This document shows, piece by piece, positions 25,823 to 35,027 of a DNA stretch of 64,000 bases (positions within the stretch are counted from its first letter, which is position 1; each line of letters starts with the position of its first letter). Where the stretch lies: positions 62,001-126,000 of the forward strand of contig NZ_FMYQ01000019.1 in NCBI RefSeq assembly GCF_900096975.1, in the 5' to 3' direction. The DNA is from Paraburkholderia lycopersici (GTDB lineage: Bacteria; Pseudomonadota; Gammaproteobacteria; Burkholderiales; Burkholderiaceae). The position numbers and the translations under genes are program-made. The notes below the pieces were generated by a model. It did not search any database. It was not told where the DNA came from and worked only from the letters and a program-made list of their open reading frames with translations.

Positions 25823-27391
25823 TTACTTGCCCCGCGCGGCCGAGGCGGCGGTGTCGGACGAATGCCCGTTTCCGAGCATCGCCGGGTTCACGGGCGGGTT
25901 GCCCATCGACTGGAACAGCGCGGCCGTGTCCGAGAGCCGCATGCCGCGATAGCGGATTTCGTCGAGCCGCGCGTTGCGCCACTGCTGCTCGCTTTGGCGC
26001 ACCGCGTACCACGGCACCGCGCCGAGCCTGTAGCGCGCACCCGTATCTTCGTACACACCTTGGGCCGCGCGTGCCGAGATACTGGTCGCGTCGAGGGCCT
26101 GGGCGTCGTGGTCGAGCGCGGCAAGGCGATCGGCGACGTCCTGGAATGCCGTAAGCACCGTCTGCCGATACGTGTCGTTGGCGGCCTCGTACGACTGCAA
26201 GGCCGCCCGCCGCTGGGCGATGAGTGCGCCGCCGTGGAAGATCGGCTGGGTGAGCGACGCGCCGATCGCCCAGAGCGCGCCCGCGCCCGACGTCGCGACG
26301 GGCCAGCTGAAGCCGCCTTGGCCGAGCGCCGCCGATAGCGTGATACTCGGGAACAATTGCGCCGTCGCCGCGCCGACCTCGGCGGCGGCGGCCTTGAGCA
26401 TGGCTTCGGCTGCTTCGATGTCGGGACGGGTCCTCAGGAGTTCCGACGGTACGACCACGGGCACCGCGGCGGGCAAACTCAGGCTCGCGAGATCGAGGTC
26501 GGGCGGCGCCTCGTCGGGCGTGCGGCCCAGCAGCACGGCGAGCGCATGGCGCGTCGCGGTCCATTGCTGGCGCAGTCCCGGCAGATTCGCCGCGAGCGAG
26601 GCGGCGCTTTGCTGTGCGCCGAGCAAATCGGCGCGCGAGGCGGAGCCAAGCGCCAGGCGCTTTTGTACGTCGTCGGCCTGGGCGTTCGCGAGCGCGATCA
26701 GTTGCTCCGTCGTGTCGATCTGGGCGTGCAGCGTCGCTGCGGCGAGCGCGCTCGCCACGATGTTCGCCGCAAGCGCGCGGCGGGCCGCTTCGAGCTGGAA
26801 CGCCTGCACATTCACGCGCGAGGCGAGCGCCGCGTTGTTCAGGCGCGTCGCGCCGAAGACGTCGAACGTATAGCGCACGTCGATGAGGCCCGCGAAGATC
26901 TCGTATTGCAGATTGTCGATGCCGAACTGCGGGATCGCGGGCGCCCGCTGGCGTTGCGCGAAGCCGAGCGCGTCGACGGTTGGCCACAGCGAACCGCCGA
27001 TCTGGCCGCGCAATTGTTCGCGCGCGGCCTGGAGGCTGTGATCGGCGGCCGCGAGGTTCGGACTGTTGGCGAGGCCTTCGCTCACGAGCGCGTCGAGCGC
27101 TTCGGAGCCGTAGAGCGTCCACCATTGCGGCACCGGCTCCGCGCCGGTCACGAACTGCTGCGAGACGCCCTGAGCCGCGACTGTTTGCGCCGGCTGCGGG
27201 TCGATGCCGTAGTGCGCGGGCTGCGGCATGGCGGGCGGCTCGCCGCTCGGGCCCATGGCGCAGCCGGCGAGCGCGAGCGCGGCACATGCGGCGAGCGGGC
27301 CGAGAGTCCGCGTAAAAGGCGGCGTAAAAGACGGCGCCGATGCGCGCGCTGCTTTGCGCGCAAACGCGTAGATCAACGAACGAATCTTCAT
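25823..27391 (-). CDS. RND efflux outer-membrane factor, lipoprotein (NodT family)
   Basis: Outer-membrane channel lipoprotein of 522 residues in the OprM/NodT family. A signal peptide of about 44 residues ends in the lipobox LAGC; the long n-region is Arg/Lys-rich. Two related halves carry the paired outer-membrane efflux domains (ALVSEGLANSPNLAAADHSLQAAREQL and LRTRPDIEAAEAMLKAAAAEVGAATAQLFPSITLSAALG). The start overlaps the stop of the pump gene in ATGA, so translation is coupled. It is the last gene of the adaptor-pump-channel operon and would form the outer-membrane exit duct of the tripartite pump. Confidence 0.93.
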   Translation of the reverse strand: MKIRSLIYAFARKAARASAPSFTPPFTRTLGPLAACAALALAGCAMGPSGEPPAMPQPAHYGIDPQPAQTVAAQGVSQQFVTGAEPVPQWWTLYGSEALDALVSEGLANSPNLAAADHSLQAAREQLRGQIGGSLWPTVDALGFAQRQRAPAIPQFGIDNLQYEIFAGLIDVRYTFDVFGATRLNNAALASRVNVQAFQLEAARRALAANIVASALAAATLHAQIDTTEQLIALANAQADDVQKRLALGSASRADLLGAQQSAASLAANLPGLRQQWTATRHALAVLLGRTPDEAPPDLDLASLSLPAAVPVVVPSELLRTRPDIEAAEAMLKAAAAEVGAATAQLFPSITLSAALGQGGFSWPVATSGAGALWAIGASLTQPIFHGGALIAQRRAALQSYEAANDTYRQTVLTAFQDVADRLAALDHDAQALDATSISARAAQGVYEDTGARYRLGAVPWYAVRQSEQQWRNARLDEIRYRGMRLSDTAALFQSMGNPPVNPAMLGNGHSSDTAASAARGK

Positions 27392-30300
27392 GATGCCTGT
27401 CCCGGCGTCTTGCCGGGCTCGTCAGTCTCGCTGCTGCGCACGCCGAACGCGGCGGCGTAGGCTGCGGGCAGGAAGAACAGCGTGAGCACGGTCGCAATCG
27501 TGATGCCGCCCATCAGCGCTGTCGCCATGGGGCCGAAGAAGTTCGAGCGCAAGAGCGGAATGAGCGCGAGCACCGCGGCCGCGGCGGTCAGCATGATCGG
27601 CCGGAAGCGGCGCACCGTTGCGCCCACCACGGCGTCGAAGCGCTTGTGTCCCGCGCGGATGTCGGTCTCGATCTGGTCCATGAGAATCACCGAGTTGCGC
27701 ATGATGATGCCGAACATCGCGATCACGCCGAGCATGGCCACAAAGCCGAACGGCTGCCGGAACACGAGCAGGGCGGCCACGACGCCGATCAGCCCGAGCG
27801 GCGCGGTCAGCACGACCATCATCACGCGCGCCAGGCTTTGCAACTGGATCATGAGCAGCGTGAGCACGACGATGGCGAGCACCGGCAACTGCGCGAAGAT
27901 GGACGCCTGCCCCTTCGCGCTTTCCTCGACGGAGCCGCCCACTTCGACGCGATAGCCGGGCGGCAGCGCACGCCTGAGGGCAGCGAGTTTCCCGTCGAGC
28001 GCATGTGTGACGTCGATGCCTTGCGCACCCGCGCGCACATCCGCCTGCACCGTGATGGTGGGCTGACGGTCGCGCGACCAGATTACGCCGTACTCCAGAT
28101 CATTGGCGAGATAGCCGAGCGCGCCAAGCGGCACCGGCCCGTTGGGTGTGGGCATCGCGAGCGTGAGCAGGTGCGCGGGATCGACGCGTTCGGCAACGGG
28201 GGCGCGCAAATCGACGCTGATGAGCTTGTCGCGCTCGCGAAACTGCGTGACGGTGTATCCCGAGTAGGTCATCTGCAGGAAGCTGGCGATGTCCTGCGTC
28301 GAGACGTTGAGCGCACGCGCCTTCTGCTGGTCGATCTGAAAGTGCAGCGAGCGTCCCGCGGGCTCGTCCCAGTCGAAGCTGACGTTGTCGGTGCGCGGAT
28401 CGGCGCGCATCGTCGTCGCCACCTTGCTGGCGATGTCGCGCACGGTCGGGATGTCGTCGCCGCTCACGCGAAACTGCACCGGATAGCCGACCGGCGGCCC
28501 GTTTTCGAGCCGCGAGAGACGTGTGCGGATGGCCGGGAAGTCGTTGCGCAGCATCGGTTCGAGCCAGCCCGCGAGCTTTTCGCGATCGTCGACCGACTTC
28601 GCCGTGACCACGAACTGCGCGAAGTTGGGCTGCTGCAGTTGCTGGTCGAGCGGCAGATAAAAGCGCGGCGCGCCCGTGCCGACGAAATCGATGAAATGGT
28701 CGATCTCCGGGCGCCCCTCGAGCGCCGCTTCGAGGCGCTTCGTCTGACGCAGCGTCGCGTCGAACGAAGCGCTCTCCGGCAGGCGCACGTCCACGAGCAA
28801 CTCGGGCCGGTCGGAACTCGGGAAGAACTGCTGCGGCACGAGCGTGAAGCCCGCGAGCGCGGCCACGAAGAGCACAAGGGTGAGCGCGAGCACCACGAAA
28901 TTCCGCTCGATGCACCAGCCGACCCAGCCGCGCAGGCGCCGATAGAAACGCGTGTCGTAGATCTCGTGCTCGTGGTCCTCGCCGTGGGCGGCGTCCGGAT
29001 CGGACTTGCGCTCCGGCAGCAGCCGGTAGCCGAGCAGCGGAATCAGCACCACGGCCGCGAACCACGAGGCGACCAGTGCGATGGCGGAGACCTGGAAGAT
29101 CGAGCGCGTGTACTCGCCGGTGCTCGACCTCGCGAGCACGATCGGCAAAAAGCCCGAGACGGTAACGAGCGTGCCGGTGAGCATCGGGAACGCGGTGCTC
29201 GTGTAGGCGAACGCGGCGGCACGCGCGCGGTTCCAGCCCTGCGCGAGCTTCACGGCCATCATCTCGACGGAAATGATGGCGTCGTCCACGAGCAGGCCGA
29301 GCGCGAGCACGAGCGTGCCGAGCGAGACCTTGTGCAGGCCGATGCCGAACAGGTACATCGCGAGCGAGGTGACGGCGAGCACGACAGGAATCGTGATTAC
29401 GACCACCATGCCCGTGCGCACGCCGAGCGAGACGAGGCTCACGAGCAGCACGATGCCCACGGCTTCCGCCACGGCTTCGACGAAGTCGTCCACCGAGCGG
29501 GAGACGGCGTCGGGCATGCTCGACACCTCCACGAGTTTCAGGCCCGCGGGCAGTTGCGCGCGCAACTGCACGACGCGCGCATCGAGCGCCTTGCCGAGGC
29601 GGATCACGTCGCCGCCCGTCTGCATCGTGATGCCGATGCCGAGCACCGCCTGGTTCTGGAAGCGCATCTGCGTGGCGGGCGGCTCGTCGTAGCCGCGCCG
29701 GATCGTGGCGATGTCGCCGAGACGAAACGTGCGCCCGTTCACGCGAATCAGCGTGTTCGCGATCGCGTCGAGGTCCTCGTACTGGCCGCTCGGGCGCACG
29801 AACACGCGGTCGTCGGCGGTCGTGAGCGTGCCCGCGGGCGAGACGCTGTTCTGCGCGCCGATCACCTGGCCGAGCTGCGTGGGCGAGATGCCGAGGCGCG
29901 TCAACTGCGTGTTCGGAATCTCGATGTAGATGCGCTGCTGCGGATCGCCAAAATAGTCGACCTTGCCGACGTCGGCTACGCGCAGCAGTTGCTCGCGCAG
30001 CTTGTCCGCGTAGTCATGCAGTTGCGCGGGCGAAAAGCCGTCGCCTTCGAGCGCGTAGATGTTGGTGTAGACGTCGCCGAACTCGTCGTTGAAGAACGGC
30101 CCCTGCACGCCCTCGGGCAGCGTCGAGGCGATGTCGCCCACCTTCTTGCGCACCTGGTACCAGGTCTCGCGCACCTCGCTCACGGGCGCGGAGTCCTTCA
30201 TCGTGAAGAACACGAGCGACTCGCCGGGCCGCGAATAGCTGCGCAGGAAGTCGATATAGGGCGTTTCCTGAAGCTTGCGGCCGATGCGGTTCGTCACCTG

Positions 30301-30534
30301 GTCCTCGACCTGGCGCGCGGTGGCGCCGGGCCAGAAGGTCTGGATCACCATCACGCGGAACGTGAAGGGCGGGTCTTCCGACTGCGCGAGGCGCGTGTAG
30401 GCGAGCGCACCGAAGATCGTGGCGAGCACGACGACAAACGTGACCAGCGCCCGATGCCGAAGCGCCCACGCCGACAGATTGAAGCGCCCCCCTTCGTTGC
30501 CGGAGCCCGGTTTCGAGCCTGTCACCTCGCTCAT
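27388..30534 (-). CDS. RND efflux pump, inner-membrane transporter
   Basis: Proton-driven exporter of 1048 residues with the normal 12-helix RND layout and two large periplasmic loops. EDPPFTFRVMVIQTFWPGATARQVEDQVTNRI follows the first helix. The proton-relay aspartate pair is present in LALGLLVDDAIISVEMM. The C-terminal half has RVMMVVLTAPLGLIGV and FGIIMRNSVILMDQI. The EDP-F opening and GATA motif are typical of the TriC/MexK-like branch of HAE-1 pumps. The frame runs on upstream, but the ATG at 30534 overlaps the adaptor stop (ATGA) and is clearly the start. Drug or solvent export is likely; the exact substrates are unknown. Confidence 0.94.
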   Translation of the reverse strand: MSEVTGSKPGSGNEGGRFNLSAWALRHRALVTFVVVLATIFGALAYTRLAQSEDPPFTFRVMVIQTFWPGATARQVEDQVTNRIGRKLQETPYIDFLRSYSRPGESLVFFTMKDSAPVSEVRETWYQVRKKVGDIASTLPEGVQGPFFNDEFGDVYTNIYALEGDGFSPAQLHDYADKLREQLLRVADVGKVDYFGDPQQRIYIEIPNTQLTRLGISPTQLGQVIGAQNSVSPAGTLTTADDRVFVRPSGQYEDLDAIANTLIRVNGRTFRLGDIATIRRGYDEPPATQMRFQNQAVLGIGITMQTGGDVIRLGKALDARVVQLRAQLPAGLKLVEVSSMPDAVSRSVDDFVEAVAEAVGIVLLVSLVSLGVRTGMVVVITIPVVLAVTSLAMYLFGIGLHKVSLGTLVLALGLLVDDAIISVEMMAVKLAQGWNRARAAAFAYTSTAFPMLTGTLVTVSGFLPIVLARSSTGEYTRSIFQVSAIALVASWFAAVVLIPLLGYRLLPERKSDPDAAHGEDHEHEIYDTRFYRRLRGWVGWCIERNFVVLALTLVLFVAALAGFTLVPQQFFPSSDRPELLVDVRLPESASFDATLRQTKRLEAALEGRPEIDHFIDFVGTGAPRFYLPLDQQLQQPNFAQFVVTAKSVDDREKLAGWLEPMLRNDFPAIRTRLSRLENGPPVGYPVQFRVSGDDIPTVRDIASKVATTMRADPRTDNVSFDWDEPAGRSLHFQIDQQKARALNVSTQDIASFLQMTYSGYTVTQFRERDKLISVDLRAPVAERVDPAHLLTLAMPTPNGPVPLGALGYLANDLEYGVIWSRDRQPTITVQADVRAGAQGIDVTHALDGKLAALRRALPPGYRVEVGGSVEESAKGQASIFAQLPVLAIVVLTLLMIQLQSLARVMMVVLTAPLGLIGVVAALLVFRQPFGFVAMLGVIAMFGIIMRNSVILMDQIETDIRAGHKRFDAVVGATVRRFRPIMLTAAAAVLALIPLLRSNFFGPMATALMGGITIATVLTLFFLPAAYAAAFGVRSSETDEPGKTPGQAS

Positions 30535-31715
30535 GACGCGAAGTCCTCGGGATGCAGCGGCGCGACCGGGCGCACCTGCTCGCCCGCATGGACCGTGTGG
30601 ACGCCTTGCAGCACGATGCGCTCGCCGTCCTGCAGTCCGGCCGCCACGGTGATGGTGCGCGCCGCGTAGCGCGTGACGCTCACGCGCCGCAACTGCAGGA
30701 CGTTGTCGGGCGCGTGCACGACCCAAAGGGCGGGTGCCTCGCCGTCGTGGAAGAGCGCGGTGGCCGGCACGGTAAACACCGTGGGCGCGTTCGCCTCGCC
30801 CGGCGCCGCGAACGCCACATTGGCGGTCATGCCGAGACGCACGTCGGCGTCGGGGTGTTCGAGCGTGAGCTTCGCGCGCCACGTGCGGCTTTGCGGGTCG
30901 GCCGCGGCGGCGAGCTCGCGCAGGCGTGCCGTGTAGCGACGTCCGGGCAGGGCGCCGAGCGTGACCTGGGCGGCGTCGCCCGTGTGCAGGGCTGCGACGG
31001 CGCGCTCGGGCAGATCGCACACCACGTCGACGTCGCCGGTCCACGCGAGCTGATAGACGGGCTGGCCGGCCTGCACGTTCTGGCCGGTGTCGGCGTTCTC
31101 GGCTGTGATGACGCCGGCATGGTCGGCGACGATCTGCGTGTAGCGCAACTGGTTCTTCGCGAGCGCAAGCTGCTGCTGCGCCTCGTCGCGCTGGGCCGCC
31201 GCCGACGCATACGCGTCCTGCGTCTGTTCGAGCTGCGCGCGGGCGATGAGGTTGGCTTCGGACTGGGCCGTATCGCGATCGAGCTGCTGCTTCGCGAAGA
31301 CGAAACGGTGCTGCGCGGCGTCGAGTTGCGCCTGCGCGCTCGCGGCGTTCTTTTCGAAATCGGCCGGGTCGAGCCGCGCGAGCGTCTGACCGGGCTTCAC
31401 GCTGTCGCCAAGGCGCACGCTGCGCTCGATGATCTTGCCGTTCACGCGGAATGACAGCGGCGTCGCATTGCGCGCCTCGATGTCGCCGGGATAGCTGGTG
31501 CGCACCCCGCCGCCGTCGGGATGCACGGTCATCGAGACGACCGGGCGAGGCTGAGGCGGCGCTTGCTTTTGCTTGCCGCACGCCCCAAGCGTCGCGACGC
31601 CGAGCACGAGAAGAATAGTCGCGGTGCGCCGCCATGGCACGACAACGCGCGCGCTGCTGAACTCACCGGAACTACTGCGCACCCCGCTCGATGCGCCACG
31701 ACCGCGACGATTCAC
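30531..31715 (-). CDS. RND efflux periplasmic adaptor, lipoprotein
   Basis: Membrane fusion protein that links pump and outer-membrane channel. The lipobox GVATLGAC follows a hydrophobic segment, so it is anchored in the inner membrane by lipid. The lipoyl/barrel-sandwich halves are seen in FRVNGKIIERSVRLGDSVKPGQTLARLD and DHAGVITAENADTGQNVQAGQPVYQL, separated by an Ala/Gln-rich coiled hairpin. No ATG is available near the signal sequence. I chose GTG at 31715 (394 residues) because GAGG lies 5 bases upstream; a GTG about 28 codons later would give a shorter n-region and is the alternative. It is the first gene of the efflux operon and divergent from the TetR gene. Confidence 0.88.
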   Translation of the reverse strand: MNRRGRGASSGVRSSSGEFSSARVVVPWRRTATILLVLGVATLGACGKQKQAPPQPRPVVSMTVHPDGGGVRTSYPGDIEARNATPLSFRVNGKIIERSVRLGDSVKPGQTLARLDPADFEKNAASAQAQLDAAQHRFVFAKQQLDRDTAQSEANLIARAQLEQTQDAYASAAAQRDEAQQQLALAKNQLRYTQIVADHAGVITAENADTGQNVQAGQPVYQLAWTGDVDVVCDLPERAVAALHTGDAAQVTLGALPGRRYTARLRELAAAADPQSRTWRAKLTLEHPDADVRLGMTANVAFAAPGEANAPTVFTVPATALFHDGEAPALWVVHAPDNVLQLRRVSVTRYAARTITVAAGLQDGERIVLQGVHTVHAGEQVRPVAPLHPEDFAS

Positions 31716-31840
31716 TTGAACCTCGATACGCCTTGCGCGCACGCTGACCTTAAAACCGCGCGGCCGGTTGCGCTGCCGTTGAGCCGCAGGTGCGGCTGTT
31801 CGCACATGCACCTGGACTTGGGATGATGAGCCGGATTCTA

Positions 31841-31854
31841 ATACAACGTTGTAT
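31841..31854. promoter_or_regulatory. Palindromic operator of the efflux locus
   Basis: ATACAACGTTGTAT is a perfect 14-bp palindrome in the 218-base gap between the divergent efflux operon and its TetR gene. A -10-like TAGAAT for the efflux direction abuts its left end (31835-31840 on the minus strand). A TetR dimer bound here would block that promoter. Confidence 0.75.
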
Positions 31855-31933
31855 CTGGATGCGAAATCGAATCTGAAGAATGTTTCAGTGCTAGACTCCC
31901 GCCAATCCACGAGACATATCGACGCCCCACGCC

Positions 31934-32551
31934 ATGAAGCGCATCCGACTCACCCGTGAACAAAGCCGCGACCAGACGCGCGAGCGCCTGCTCGACGCCG
32001 CGCAGGCCATGTTCATGAAAAAAGGGTTCGTGGGCGCGAGCGTCGAGGACATCGCACACGCGGCGGGGTATACGCGCGGGGCGTTCTACTCGAACTTTTC
32101 GGGCAAGTCGGATTTGCTCGTGGAGTTGCTGCGGCGCGATCACGAGGCCATGCAAACGGACTTGCGCGCCATCTTCGAGACCGAGGTTTCGCGCGAGCAG
32201 ATGGAGGCGCGCGTGCTCGCCTACTACAGCCGCATGCCGCAGGACAACAAGGTCTTTCTGCTGTGGGTGGAAGCCAAGCTGCTGGCCGCGCGCGATGCGC
32301 GCTTTCGCGTGCGCTTCAACGCCTTCATGAAGGAAAAGCGCGAGAGCCTTGCCGCCTATATCGAGGAATTTGCGGCGCGCGTGGGCACGCCGGTGCCGCT
32401 CGAACCGGAGTTGCTCTCGGTTGGGCTGATGGGGTTGTGCGACGGCGTGCAGTTTCTCGCCACGGCCGATCCGCAGCATGTCACGCCGTCTGTCGTCGAA
32501 GCCGTGCTGGCGAGTTTTTTCGCGCGCGTCGTGTTCGGGCGGGACGCCTGA
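31934..32551 (+). CDS. TetR family repressor of the RND efflux operon
   Basis: DNA-binding regulator of 205 residues. The N-terminal helix-turn-helix is classic: RERLLDAAQAMFMKKGFVGASVEDIAHAAGYTRGAFYSNFSGKSDLLVELL at about residues 17-67. The C-terminal ligand domain resembles the AcrR/BetI-like type (LLWVEAKLLAARDARFRVRF). It is divergent from the efflux operon with a perfect palindrome between, so it most likely represses the pump and itself until a pump substrate binds. The length is normal. Confidence 0.92.
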   Translation: MKRIRLTREQSRDQTRERLLDAAQAMFMKKGFVGASVEDIAHAAGYTRGAFYSNFSGKSDLLVELLRRDHEAMQTDLRAIFETEVSREQMEARVLAYYSRMPQDNKVFLLWVEAKLLAARDARFRVRFNAFMKEKRESLAAYIEEFAARVGTPVPLEPELLSVGLMGLCDGVQFLATADPQHVTPSVVEAVLASFFARVVFGRDA

Positions 32552-32576
32552 GCCGGGCACCCGCGACGCGTACGGC

Positions 32577-32807
32577 TCAGGCGCCGAGGCCAGGGCCGTA
32601 GTTGCTGCCGATCAGCCGCGTGACGGACGCGACGTCCTGATAATCCTGCTCGGGTATGCCGTCGAGGATCGCGAGCACTTCGTTGCTCGCGCCGGCCGCG
32701 CGCGCGGCGTCCACGAGTTCGTCCTTGTTGGCCGGCCAGCGTACTTCGCGCAGCACGTCGGCGAATTGGAGGTCGATCGGCTCGTCGGGAATGCGGGGGG
32801 CTGACAT
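32577..32807 (-). CDS. DUF2795 domain protein
   Basis: Small acidic protein of 76 residues. The core, PIDLQFADVLREVRWPANKDELVDAARAAGA followed by NEVLAILDGIPEQDYQDVASVTRLIG, matches the DUF2795 domain, often compared to a small helical fold. The frame is open further up, but the ATG at 32807 has AAAGGA at a good distance. It converges with the TetR gene (25 bases between the stops). The function is unknown; related proteins are widespread in beta-proteobacteria and actinobacteria. Confidence 0.85.
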   Translation of the reverse strand: MSAPRIPDEPIDLQFADVLREVRWPANKDELVDAARAAGASNEVLAILDGIPEQDYQDVASVTRLIGSNYGPGLGA

Positions 32808-33005
32808 GCGTGGCGTCCTTTGCGCGGGCGGCCGACGGTGGCGGTCCGCGTCGTCGTCTCGTTCGTTGTGGGGGAGGGCGGCGCATCGGTGGCATCGCGC
32901 CGCCGGCATCGCGGTTCAAGCATACACAATCCTCCTCGCAGATCGCCGCCGCGCGTGCATGCGCCGCACTGATTCCCTGCTTTTCGTGCCGCGCCGGGCG
33001 GGCGA

Positions 33006-33278
33006 TCAGGTCTGTTGATGCAGGTCCGGGCTCAGCGTCTTGTCGAGGCGATGCGACCTGGGCAGCGAGAGGTACTCCCAGTGCTGCGGACCGTCCGTGC
33101 CGGTGATGGGCACATTGGGGGCGGGAGGCGCCACGGGGGCGTCGTCGGCGGGGGACCCGCTCTGGAGCGGGATGCGCGCGCTGGCCTGGTCGATGGGTGA
33201 GTCCTGCGCGGTGCGTACCGGTGCGGCAAAGCAAGAGGCCGACAACAGCACGGTGGTCATCAGTGTCGAGGTTTTCAT
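33006..33278 (-). CDS. Small exported proline-rich protein
   Basis: Protein of 90 residues that I do not recognise. Residues 1-19 are a Sec signal peptide (MKTSTLMTTVLLSASCFAA). The mature part is short, Pro/Ala/Ser-rich and probably unstructured up to WEYLSLPRSHRLDKTLSPD near the end. The cysteine in SASCFAAP is not in a good lipobox. AAGGAGG lies just before the ATG, an unusually perfect ribosome binding site that supports the gene. The neighbours do not suggest a role. Confidence 0.65.
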   Translation of the reverse strand: MKTSTLMTTVLLSASCFAAPVRTAQDSPIDQASARIPLQSGSPADDAPVAPPAPNVPITGTDGPQHWEYLSLPRSHRLDKTLSPDLHQQT

Positions 33279-33521
33279 CGCTCGACCTCCTTTCTCATGC
33301 GGCCCACTGGTCGCAGCAAGCGCCGTACCGCGTTCGCCACCGTGGCGAGGCGCAGGCAGCCGCGCCGGCCGGGGCGGCCCGGCGCGCCGCCACGCCTCGC
33401 GTGCACGAGCTGCTTTGACGGCCCGCGTAGGCGACGCGTACGGATAATTCCATCATGGCAGGAAATGCGTCGAGGCGTCTCGAACGCACGTGCTTTTCCA
33501 TCGGCCAAGAGAGCGGCAAGC

Positions 33522-34871
33522 TTACGGCGGGGGCTGGCGCAGCGCTTCGAAGCGTGCCCAGGGCCACGACGGCCGGTCGCGCATATAACCGTTGAGCCAG
33601 TTCCACTGAGGATGGCGCTGCATGAACGCCTGGGCGTCGAACGGGCGGCCGCACGGATGGCCCCAGCGCGCCCAGAACGCCAGATCGCGCGCCATTTCGC
33701 TGTCGGCCACCTTGCCGTCGTTCGCGCCCCAAGGGTTGAACGGCCCGTGGTCGGCGCCGCCGAAGCGCGCGTCGTCGAGTTCGAGATGCCCGCAAATCGT
33801 GCGCGAACACGGGTTGTCGCTGCGTTCGAGGTAGACGTCGTGATGGTCCGCGATCATCGCCTTGGCGAGTTCGACGTCGATGGCGCCGCGATGCTCCTGC
33901 GCAAGCTGCATGAAACGCAGACGGCGGGCGCCGTTGCGGCGCACGTCGGTGTAGTCGTCGGCTTCGCCGGTACATTCCTGGTTGCGGATCCTGAGGTCCG
34001 TGGCCGCGTTGAAGCCGCTGTAAAAGCCGTCTTTCGTGCTCTCGAAGCCCGCATGCCGCAGGCCCAGTTCGTAGCGCGCGATCTCGCCCGTTTTCGTGTC
34101 GCCGAGCAGCCAGCTATTGACGTAGCCGGCGTTGTTCGCCTGCGCGAACATCTCGCACCATTCGCCGATGCCCGATGCGTACTGCGTCGCGCGCCGCGAT
34201 CGATAGAACTCGGGTGCGCCGCTCGCGCGGTAGCCGACAAAGTTCGAAATGGTCGTCTCGGTCACCATGAGGCCCGCGCCGTTGATCCAGAAGTCGGTGA
34301 GGCTCGAAATGCAGCCGGGCAGGCCTTGCATGAGGATGCGGTGCCCCGAGTCGGGCACGATGTCGAACACGATGTTGAAGGCGTCGCCGGCGGCGTACCG
34401 GTCCCATGAGTTGTGCGCCATGACGATGCGACCGTCGCGCGTCGCGCTGCCCGTGGCGATGAACGCGCTGCAGTGATGGCCGCGCCGCCCGCGCCACGGC
34501 CGCACGGCCGGCTGCCCCTGCTGCGCGGCCACGTGGACGGGCCACCAGCTTTGCAGCAGGTCCATATAGCCGTTCCAGGCGAGCACGTCGGCGAACTTCA
34601 GGCCGGCGCCGTCGGCGATCCCCTGGATCTCGTCGGCAAATTCGGTGTCGATGCGTGGGGCGAACTGAGCGATCGCGGCGTTGACGAAGATGTCGAAGTC
34701 CTCGCCCGTGTCCCATTTCGCGAGATAACGCGCGGTGCGGATCGCGTTGCGTATCTCGTTGGCGAGCAGTTTGCCATGCTGCTCGCCCCGGTCGTAGGGC
34801 TCGCCCTGCAAGTGCACGAATATCCAGCCCGCATGGTCGCGGCGTACGGCTTCGAGTGAGGGGTCGCTCAT
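33522..34871 (-). CDS. C45-type autoproteolytic hydrolase / phospholipase B-like protein
   Basis: Protein of 449 residues resembling the Ntn-hydrolase C45 family (acyl-CoA:6-APA acyltransferase-like) and phospholipase B-like proteins. The predicted nucleophile Cys134 lies in GHHCSAFIATGSATRDGRIVMAHNSWD; members of this clan self-cleave before this Cys. Other family segments are QGLPGCISSLTDFWINGAGLMVTETT and DNPCSRTICGHLE. There is no signal peptide, so it is probably cytoplasmic. I prefer the ATG at 34871 because GGAG lies 6 bases upstream; an ATG five codons earlier lacks one. The substrate is unknown; amide or ester bonds are expected. Confidence 0.82.
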   Translation of the reverse strand: MSDPSLEAVRRDHAGWIFVHLQGEPYDRGEQHGKLLANEIRNAIRTARYLAKWDTGEDFDIFVNAAIAQFAPRIDTEFADEIQGIADGAGLKFADVLAWNGYMDLLQSWWPVHVAAQQGQPAVRPWRGRRGHHCSAFIATGSATRDGRIVMAHNSWDRYAAGDAFNIVFDIVPDSGHRILMQGLPGCISSLTDFWINGAGLMVTETTISNFVGYRASGAPEFYRSRRATQYASGIGEWCEMFAQANNAGYVNSWLLGDTKTGEIARYELGLRHAGFESTKDGFYSGFNAATDLRIRNQECTGEADDYTDVRRNGARRLRFMQLAQEHRGAIDVELAKAMIADHHDVYLERSDNPCSRTICGHLELDDARFGGADHGPFNPWGANDGKVADSEMARDLAFWARWGHPCGRPFDAQAFMQRHPQWNWLNGYMRDRPSWPWARFEALRQPPP

Positions 34872-35027
34872 CTTCGCTCCGGTCATCCCCGCATCGATCG
34901 TGGCTTCTTCGTGCGCGGGCGTCCGTGCGCAGGCGCACGGCGCCGGCCGCGAAGCGCGGTCGTTCCGAATCCCTGAATTCTAGAAAATCCCTCGGGCTTT
35001 GCCACGCGCCGCGTGTGCCGGGCGTGC

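Noticed and set aside
30535..31635. An upstream extension of the RND pump frame by about 367 codons
   Set aside because: It lies over the adaptor gene in another frame, is Arg/Ala/Pro-rich, and the pump start is fixed by its ATGA overlap with the adaptor stop.
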